10,642 nt of DNA from assembly GCA_002371705.1 (NCBI GenBank), contig DFGI01000053.1:1-10642 (forward strand), in the 5' to 3' direction. Positions 5,801-10,642 of this stretch are shown here, one piece after another. Position numbers and translations under genes: made by a program. The first letter of the stretch is position 1, and each line of letters begins with the position of its first letter. This DNA comes from Bacteroidales bacterium UBA3754 (GTDB taxonomy: Bacteria > Bacteroidota > Bacteroidia > Bacteroidales > UBA1715). Under the pieces are notes generated by a model, which made no database searches, was not told where the DNA came from, and saw only the letters and a list, made by a program, of their open reading frames with translations.

Positions 5801-7520
5801 ATTGTTATCAAACATTGTTCGCGAAAAATTACCTGATGGCGAATACGAGCAAGACGCAGTTTCAAAAAATCTAATCTCTTGCAATGGCTCGATAACCGAC
5901 CGTTTGAAAAAGGATTGGGGAATGAACGACGTTTGGAATAGCATTGTTTTACCACGATTCAAGAGATTGAATGAACTAACAGGCAAATATGTTTTCACTG
6001 CAATCAGCTCAGAAGGTCACGAAATACCAGCTATGCCGCTTGAATTGCAAAGAGGGTTCAATAAAAAACGCATTGACCACCGTCATCACGCCATGGATGC
6101 TATTGTGATAGCCTGTGCAACAAGGTCGCATATTCAGTATTTAAATAATGAAAGCGCAAAAACTGAAAACCGAAAATTACAACATGGATTGGCTAAACAA
6201 CTTTGTTCTTTCAAAGAAGTTGAGTTCAAGAAAAAAATAAAAAACAAAAATGGTGTTTGGGTGGAAAGTGAAGAAAAGACTAAAAAGAATGTACCTGATA
6301 AATTCTTGAAGCCTTGGAATTCGTTCACTACGGACGCCAAGCAGGCATTGGAAAACATCATTGTTAGCTTCAAGCAGAACTTGCGCGTAATCAATAAAAC
6401 CACAAATAATTATCAGCATTATGATGAAAGTGGCAAGAAGGTGATGGTGAAGCAAGGTAGAGGCGATAGTTGGGCTATTCGCAAATCGATGCACAAAGAC
6501 ACAGTATTTGGTGAAGTGAATTTGCGATTTAAAAAAACGGTTTCGTTAAACGAAGCATTGAAAAATCCAAAAGCGATAGTAAACAAGGATTTCAAAGCCA
6601 AAATATTAGAGTTGTTGAAAGCAGGCCGTGATGCCAAATACATTAAAAAATATGTGGAGGATAACAAAGATGTATGGTCGGATATTGATGTTAAGAAAAT
6701 AGATGTTTACCATTTCACAAAAGAGACAAACGACCGCTATTTTGCCACGCGCAAACCTCTTGACATTTCTTTCAACCAAAAGAAAATTGAAGAAAGTGTA
6801 ACCGACACGGGCATTCAAAAAATTCTATTGGCTCATTTGGAAGCAAAGGGCAATAACCCCGAACTTGCTTTCTCGCCCGATGGCATTGACGAGATGAACC
6901 GTAACATTGTCGCTCTCAATAACGGCAAATTCCATCAACCTATTCTGAAAGTGCGAGTCTATGAAAAGGCAGAGAAGTTCGCTGTTGGGCAAAGTGGTAA
7001 CAAGCCATCCAAATTTGTTGAAGCAGCCAAAGGCACAAATTTATTCTTTGCCGTGTTTGCAACAAATGTTGAGGACAAAGAAACAGGAGAGCCAAAAGTG
7101 GTTCGTTCATATTTGACAATTCCGTTGAACGTAATGATCGATTGCCAGAAAAAGTTTGGCTCAAAATGGTATAGCAATATTGAAGCTTATTTAAGAGAAA
7201 ACAAAATGATTTCTGATGAAGTCAAATTGTTGTTTATACTTTCACCAAATGATTTGGTTTATCTACCGACAAAAGAAGAGTTGAAAGGTGGAATAAAGGT
7301 TGTTGATAAGAATCGAATATATAAAATGGTGTCATCAACAGGGAATAGGCTATATGCAATACAATTTAACATAGCAAAATGCATTGTTGACAAAGTTGAG
7401 TATACCCAACTTAATAAAGTTGAATTTTCAGATGATAAACTATCTATTAAAGAAGTTTGTGTTCCACTCAAAGTCGACCGATTAGGCAACATCACCGAAA
7501 TTAATAATAAAAAACTATGA
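2865..7520 (+). CDS. cas9: CRISPR-associated endonuclease Cas9 (subtype II-C)
   Basis: RNA-guided DNA endonuclease of 1551 aa. RuvC-I is GLDLGTNSIGWAV near the N-terminus (Asp8). The Arg-rich bridge helix spans about 67-95 (GGRRLLERNLLRRERLL). A recognition lobe runs to about 735. RuvC-II is HVELGRE with Glu750. The HNH domain has EIEHVIPQS with His876 and Asn890 in FSNKV. RuvC-III is HHAMDA with His1075 and Asp1078. The remainder, to 1551, would be the WED and PAM-interacting region. All catalytic residues are present, so both strands should be cut. Length is at the upper end for Cas9 and typical of the large Bacteroidetes II-C forms. The ATG at 2865 is the only start that keeps RuvC-I at the usual position. 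Its stop overlaps the cas1 start (ATGA). The PAM cannot be read from sequence. Confidence 0.97.
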   Translation: MKKILGLDLGTNSIGWAVMNADVVRRENETTYLQPKGISAAGSRIIPMDEATLSDFDKGNTKSQTAERTGFRGGRRLLERNLLRRERLLRVLNLMNFLPEHYAKQIDRYGKFINHSEPKLAWAKGIDGKFEFLFKESFNEMLADFATNQPQLVADDKKVPYDWTIYYLRKKALSKRLTKEELAWILLQFNQKRGYYQLRGEEEEEQQDKIVEFLAQKVVRVEATDEKKGDDVWYNVYLENDMVYRRTSRIPLDWEGKIKEFIVTTDLEKDGTPKKDKDGNIKRSFRAPKEDDWTLLKKKTEYDIDNSKKTVGCYIYDSLLTNPNQKIIGKLVRTVERKYYKDELKQILDAQKAFIPELKDETLYKACIEELYPNNEAHRNNIAKPDFANLFINDILFYQRPLKSKKSLISDCPYESHFDKDGVEHPIKCIAKSNPLFQEFRLWQFVQNLKIYQRERTISDGQLDLFGNVSAGKLQTDVDVTAELLKTEDDYVALFDWLNDRASIKQDTLLNSYFKFKKEKDKDQYPYRWNYVEDKEYPCNETRAEILKGLDKCGIATNFLTKEREMQLWHILYSVEDKNDIIKALKKYAEKNHLPESFAEVFGKIKPFAKDYGSYSEKAIKKLLPLMRIGKYWSVDAFDTKTKERIEKIITGEYDENIKNRVREKAIDLTDETHFKGLPIWLACYIVYDRHSEAKEIDKWNKPEDIDNYLKEFKQHSLRNPIVEQVVTETLRTVRDIWRKEGQIDEIHVELGREMKNPADKRKRMTENILQNENTNLRIKAMLMEFTNPEMGIENVRPYSPSQQDILRIYEENALDNLTKDDKEFEFVSKISKTAQPSKSDIVRYKCWLEQKYRSPYTGEMIPLAKLFTNAYEIEHVIPQSRYFDDSFSNKVICEAEVNKLKDRQLGFEFIKNHKGEKVQISQGNTVEILSVEAYEKFVKDHYNNNRAKMKKLLMDDIPDDFIERQLNDSRYISKIVKGLLSNIVREKLPDGEYEQDAVSKNLISCNGSITDRLKKDWGMNDVWNSIVLPRFKRLNELTGKYVFTAISSEGHEIPAMPLELQRGFNKKRIDHRHHAMDAIVIACATRSHIQYLNNESAKTENRKLQHGLAKQLCSFKEVEFKKKIKNKNGVWVESEEKTKKNVPDKFLKPWNSFTTDAKQALENIIVSFKQNLRVINKTTNNYQHYDESGKKVMVKQGRGDSWAIRKSMHKDTVFGEVNLRFKKTVSLNEALKNPKAIVNKDFKAKILELLKAGRDAKYIKKYVEDNKDVWSDIDVKKIDVYHFTKETNDRYFATRKPLDISFNQKKIEESVTDTGIQKILLAHLEAKGNNPELAFSPDGIDEMNRNIVALNNGKFHQPILKVRVYEKAEKFAVGQSGNKPSKFVEAAKGTNLFFAVFATNVEDKETGEPKVVRSYLTIPLNVMIDCQKKFGSKWYSNIEAYLRENKMISDEVKLLFILSPNDLVYLPTKEELKGGIKVVDKNRIYKMVSSTGNRLYAIQFNIAKCIVDKVEYTQLNKVEFSDDKLSIKEVCVPLKVDRLGNITEINNKKL

Positions 7521-8452
7521 TTAAACGAACTCTTTGTTTCAGCAATCCGGCATATCTGTCGTTGGCTAACAGTCAGTTGGTTATTAAACTGCCTGAAGTG
7601 GAGAAGTCAACTATGCCTGATTCGTTCAAACAAAATGCAGTTCGTACCATTCCTGTAGAGGACATTGGCATTGTGATTCTCGACCATACGCAAATCACTA
7701 TTACACAAGGACTTTTGGAGGCGTTACTCGAAAACAATTGTGCGGTAATTACGTGCGACAAGTCGCATTTGCCCGTTGGTCTGCTTCTTCCCTTATGTGG
7801 CAACTACACGCAGTCGGAACGGTTTCGGTATCAGATTGAAGCAAGTCTGCCGCTCAAAAAGCAATTGTGGCAACAGACCATCTCCGCAAAAATATTAAAT
7901 CAAGCAGCAGTTCTGCACAATGTGAGAAAGATTGAAGTAGGAAATATGTCAGCTTGGGCCGACAGGGTGAAAAGCGGCGATTCCGAAAATATGGAAGCCC
8001 GAGCCGCCGCATATTATTGGAAGAATGCGTTTCCACAGAACCCCCATTTTGTCCGTGACCGCGAAGGCGAAATTCCCAACAATCTGCTCAACTACGGCTA
8101 TGCCATTCTTCGTGCTGTTGTTGCCCGTGCGTTGGTAGCTTCGGGAATGTTGCCCACATTAGGAATCCATCACCGTAACAAATATAACGCCTATTGCCTT
8201 GCCGACGACATAATGGAGCCCTACCGTCCGTACGTTGACAAATTAGTGATGAGCATCTACGACACTAATCCGTCGGTACAGGAACTGACAACAGAACTCA
8301 AACGCGCATTGCTCGAAATTCCCGTATTGGACGTAACCATACAAGGGAAGCGCAGTCCGTTGATGATTGCCGTTTCCACCACAACCGCATCGCTATACAA
8401 ATGTTTTGCAGGAGAAAGCAGGAAAATTCTCTACCCTACCATCGACGAATAG
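7517..8452 (+). CDS. cas1: CRISPR integrase Cas1 (type II)
   Basis: A 311-aa Cas1, the metal-dependent integrase that with Cas2 inserts new spacers at the array. The C-terminal helical domain carries the active site: Glu160 in NMEARAAAYYWK, His219 in LGIHHRNKYNAY, and the Asp pair at 230-231 in CLADDIMEPYRP. The HHRNKYN-to-ADDIMEP spacing is the pattern of type II Cas1. The N-terminal beta domain (about 1-85) includes IVILDHTQITIT, a typical dimer-interface strand. Length is normal for type II. The start overlaps the cas9 stop by 4 bp, so translation is probably coupled, and cas2 follows after one base. Confidence 0.96.
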   Translation: MIKRTLCFSNPAYLSLANSQLVIKLPEVEKSTMPDSFKQNAVRTIPVEDIGIVILDHTQITITQGLLEALLENNCAVITCDKSHLPVGLLLPLCGNYTQSERFRYQIEASLPLKKQLWQQTISAKILNQAAVLHNVRKIEVGNMSAWADRVKSGDSENMEARAAAYYWKNAFPQNPHFVRDREGEIPNNLLNYGYAILRAVVARALVASGMLPTLGIHHRNKYNAYCLADDIMEPYRPYVDKLVMSIYDTNPSVQELTTELKRALLEIPVLDVTIQGKRSPLMIAVSTTTASLYKCFAGESRKILYPTIDE

Positions 8453-8453
8453 C

Positions 8454-8786
8454 ATGGAAAGACTGAGCGAATACAGAATTATGTGGATATTGGTATTTTT
8501 TGACTTGCCGACGGAAACAAAAAAGGAACGGAAGGAATACGCCGATTTCAGAAAACACCTTATGAACGACGGATTCACGATGTTTCAATTTTCCATTTAC
8601 GTGCGTCACTGTGCCAGCAGAGAAAATGCCGCCGTCCACATAAAACGCGTAAAAAACATATTGCCGCCCCACGGCGATGTAGGCATTCTATGCATAACCG
8701 ACAAGCAGTTCGGCGACATAGAACTCTATCATTCACAAAAAGAAAAAGACTTACCCACAGAAGGTCAACAATTGGAATTGTTCTAA
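8454..8786 (+). CDS. cas2: CRISPR adaptation protein Cas2
   Basis: A 110-aa Cas2, the central dimer of the Cas1-Cas2 integration complex. The ferredoxin-like core shows MWILVFFDLPTETKKER, with the conserved Asp17 at the end of strand one, then FRKHLMNDGFTMFQFSIYVR and an HIKRVKNILPPHGDV segment. The frame is open upstream to 8367, but the ATG at 8454, one base after the cas1 stop, puts the first strand at the normal place; an earlier start would add 29 unrelated residues. It ends the operon: neither csn2 nor cas4 follows, fitting subtype II-C. Confidence 0.95.
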   Translation: MERLSEYRIMWILVFFDLPTETKKERKEYADFRKHLMNDGFTMFQFSIYVRHCASRENAAVHIKRVKNILPPHGDVGILCITDKQFGDIELYHSQKEKDLPTEGQQLELF

Positions 8787-9014
8787 CTATTTCCTTATAA
8801 ACCCTTTTTCATCAATAATACAGTCCCAATTGGGATTCTTTTGAGTTATAAGCGTTTCTTTTTTCTTTCTATTCCATTTCTTCAGTTCTTTTTCCCGAAA
8901 CGTTAGAGAACAAAAATAGCCCTACCGAAGCAAGGCTATTTTCAAAAAGCAGGAACTTTTTTTATTCTAATTATTGACGTAATGAACAATATCTCAGTTA
9001 TTTACACGAATCGT
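8787..9014. other. Intergenic region between cas2 and the array
   Basis: 228 bp with no supported gene. It contains a perfect 12-bp palindrome TCCCAATTGGGA (8824-8835), the strong hairpin at 8913-8942 and a weak 6-bp hairpin AAAAAG/CTTTTT (8944-8961). No degenerate repeat is seen here. With the array read on the minus strand this is the trailer side, not the leader. Confidence 0.6.
8905..8942 (-). terminator. Terminator of array transcription
   Basis: Read on the minus strand, AAAATAGCCTTGC and GTAGGGCTATTTT form a continuous 13-bp stem closed by C(TTCG)G, followed by TGTT and a T-rich tail. Two of the pairs are G-U, possible only in minus-strand RNA; on the plus strand they are A-C mismatches. 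Transcripts leaving the array toward cas2 should stop here. It may also weakly end the cas operon. Confidence 0.75.
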
Positions 9015-9030
9015 ATTGTTCCCACTATGT

Positions 9031-9060
9031 CAAAGATACTCATTTGAAAGCAATTCACAA
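9031..9060 (-). promoter_or_regulatory. Repeat-embedded promoter (first of 21 copies)
   Basis: On the minus strand the repeat carries TTG at its bases 2-4 and TATCTTTG at bases 24-31, separated by exactly 19 bp, which matches the Bacteroidetes promoter TTG-N19-21-TAnnTTTG. In this repeat TTG is 9060-9058 and TATCTTTG is 9038-9031. The predicted start is within the last ~10 bases of the repeat, just before the spacer. The same elements recur in every full repeat. In this cas2-proximal copy the transcript would contain no spacer. Confidence 0.6.
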
Positions 9061-9213
9061 CTGAAATGTTCTTTAAACATTATGAAAAATATTGTTCCCA
9101 CTATGTCAAAGATACTCATTTGAAAGCAATTCACAACAACTCCTCCCGTAGAAGTGCGCGCAATTCATTGTTCCCACTATGTCAAAGATACTCATTTGAA
9201 AGCAATTCACAAC

Positions 9214-9242
9214 GCATCATAACGTACTGCGTTTCCAAGTAA
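9214..9242 (-). repeat. Spacer 3, identical to spacer 11
   Basis: This 29-bp spacer (plus strand begins GCATCATAACG, ends TTCCAAGTAA) is repeated exactly at 9826-9854. Neighbouring spacers on both sides differ between the two sites. Confidence 0.95.
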
Positions 9243-9825
9243 ATTGTTCCCACTATGTCAAAGATACTCATTTGAAAGCAATTCACAACCGCAAGCGTGT
9301 ATGGCTCATATCCTCGTGATTGTTCCCACTATGTCAAAGATACTCATTTGAAAGCAATTCACAACCAATATATTGCAAATTATCTTCTTTATTAGATTGT
9401 TCCCACTATGTCAAAGATACTCATTTGAAAGCAATTCACAACCAGTGAGTGAAGCGAAAAAAAGCGGGCAAAATTGTTCCCACTATGTCAAAGATACTCA
9501 TTTGAAAGCAATTCACAACATCGGCAAGCTGGTTGTCTGTGGCTGCCTGATTGTTCCCACTATGTCAAAGATACTCATTTGAAAGCAATTCACAACACAC
9601 AAATTAGAAACGTTCCAATTTTCAGATTGTTCCCACTATGTCAAAGATACTCATTTGAAAGCAATTCACAACTACGATACGTTTGGAGTTTGATTTTTCC
9701 TTATTGTTCCCACTATGTCAAAGATACTCATTTGAAAGCAATTCACAACGAGTGAAAATGTTGGAAATGACAAGGCGAATTGTTCCCACTATGTCAAAGA
9801 TACTCATTTGAAAGCAATTCACAAC

Positions 9826-9854
9826 GCATCATAACGTACTGCGTTTCCAAGTAA
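9826..9854 (-). repeat. Spacer 11, identical to spacer 3
   Basis: Exact copy of 9214-9242, eight repeat units away. The seven spacers between them are all different. Confidence 0.95.
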
Positions 9855-10642
9855 ATTGTTCCCACTATGTCAAAGATACTCATTTGAAAGCAATTCACAA
9901 CTCATATCGGCGAGTTTTTCTTCCTTTTTTGATTGTTCCCACTATGTCAAAGATACTCATTTGAAAGCAATTCACAACCGTCCCTCGTCCAAAACTCCCA
10001 TTGCTTTGATTGTTCCCACTATGTCAAAGATACTCATTTGAAAGCAATTCACAACAAACGGAGACCGCAAGACGATTAAAACAAAATTGTTCCCACTATG
10101 TCAAAGATACTCATTTGAAAGCAATTCACAACTAACGAACATCAACAAAATCAACATAAAAATTGTTCCCACTATGTCAAAGATACTCATTTGAAAGCAA
10201 TTCACAACACAAGTTGTCAAGAATTTTCGAGGGCAAAATTGTTCCCACTATGTCAAAGATACTCATTTGAAAGCAATTCACAACGCGGACGGAGCGATAA
10301 ATTCAATTGCGGACATTGTTCCCACTATGTCAAAGATACTCATTTGAAAGCAATTCACAACATTATGCTTGTAAAAGAGATTATTTCACTATTGTTCCCA
10401 CTATGTCAAAGATACTCATTTGAAAGCAATTCACAACCTTGATAAAACGTATCAGGCAATGCGTAAGATTGTTCCCACTATGTCAAAGATACTCATTTGA
10501 AAGCAATTCACAACTTCTCGTCGGTCAAGCCGAAAATTTGTATGATTGTTCCCACTATGTCAAAGATACTCATTTGAAAGCAATTCACAACAAGAATTTA
10601 AAGAATAAGAACATGACAAAAATTGTTCCCACTATGTCAAAG

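Larger units (their letters stand above)
9015..10642 (-). CRISPR. Type II-C CRISPR array, 21 repeats plus one cut by window edge
   Basis: The repeat is 47 bp. On the minus strand it begins GTTGTGAATTGCTTTCAAAT, continues GAGTATCTTTGACATAGTGG and ends GAACAAT; all copies look identical by eye. Repeats start at 9015, 9091, 9167, 9243, 9319, 9396, 9473, 9550, 9626, 9703, 9779, 9855, 9932, 10009, 10086, 10162, 10238, 10315, 10391, 10468 and 10545, with a partial one at 10622. Of 21 spacers, 10 are 29 bp and 11 are 30 bp. Spacers 3 and 11 are identical. The minus strand is called as the crRNA strand from the tracrRNA polarity and the terminator. The cas2-side end is the trailer in this reading, yet its last repeat shows no decay. 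Open frames across the array are artefacts of the repeat. Confidence 0.98.

Noticed and set aside
8367..8453. A 139-residue form of Cas2 starting inside cas1
   Set aside because: The extra 29 residues have no Cas2 likeness, and the ATG at 8454 lies one base after the cas1 stop with the first strand properly placed.
9373..10442. Plus-strand frames of 61-93 codons across the array
   Set aside because: They translate the CRISPR repeat itself (recurring C-SHYVKDTHLKAIHN and FPLCQRYSFESNSQ) and are not genes.
9062..10621. Self-targeting spacers
   Set aside because: I saw no spacer matching the rest of the window by eye, but this was not an exhaustive comparison and says nothing about the rest of the genome.
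9015..10642. Array read on the plus strand, with the region after cas2 as leader
   Set aside because: The anti-repeat, both terminator hairpins and the repeat-embedded promoter all point to the minus strand. Spacer acquisition polarity itself is not visible, so this stays an inference.

Overview
The window carries a complete type II-C CRISPR-Cas9 locus from a member of the Bacteroidetes, most likely Bacteroidales. The lineage is inferred from a DUF6266-like gene, promoters of the Bacteroidetes form (TTG ... TAnnTTTG), A-rich gene starts without Shine-Dalgarno sequences, and a 47-bp CRISPR repeat of the kind I recall from Bacteroides-type Cas9 loci. No species can be named from the sequence alone.

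Layout. 1-241: 3' end of an MmcQ/YjbR-family gene. 242-900: no gene, but hairpin repeats. 901-1551 (minus): DUF6266-like gene. 1552-2035: no convincing gene; 9-bp and 11-bp tandem repeats, a palindrome and a promoter. 2036-2314: small helix-turn-helix gene. 2315-2713: hairpin repeats again. A pair of 237/236-bp inverted repeats (531-767 and 2445-2680) brackets the DUF6266 and helix-turn-helix genes, so 531-2680 looks like a discrete accessory or mobile segment next to the CRISPR locus. About 2714-2796 (minus): tracrRNA. 2865-8786: cas9-cas1-cas2 operon. 8787-9014: intergenic with a strong terminator that reads correctly only on the minus strand. 9015-10642: CRISPR array of 21 full repeats plus one cut by the window edge.

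How it works together. Cas9 (1551 aa, RuvC and HNH residues intact) is the effector; Cas1 and Cas2 acquire spacers; the absence of csn2 and cas4 fits subtype II-C. The tracrRNA is transcribed divergently from cas9, and its anti-repeat pairs with the first ~25 nt of the repeat read on the minus strand. Strand evidence agrees across the locus: anti-repeat polarity, G-U pairs in both terminators, and a Bacteroidetes promoter (TTG-N19-TATCTTTG) inside every repeat on the minus strand. The simplest model is that crRNAs are made toward the cas genes, each from its own repeat-embedded promoter, as known for Neisseria II-C but here using a Bacteroidetes sigma signature. The leader end would then lie beyond the right edge.

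The least explained parts are the structured repeat family left of the tracrRNA, with three copies, one of which keeps the fold with different stem sequences, and a spacer present twice in the array.
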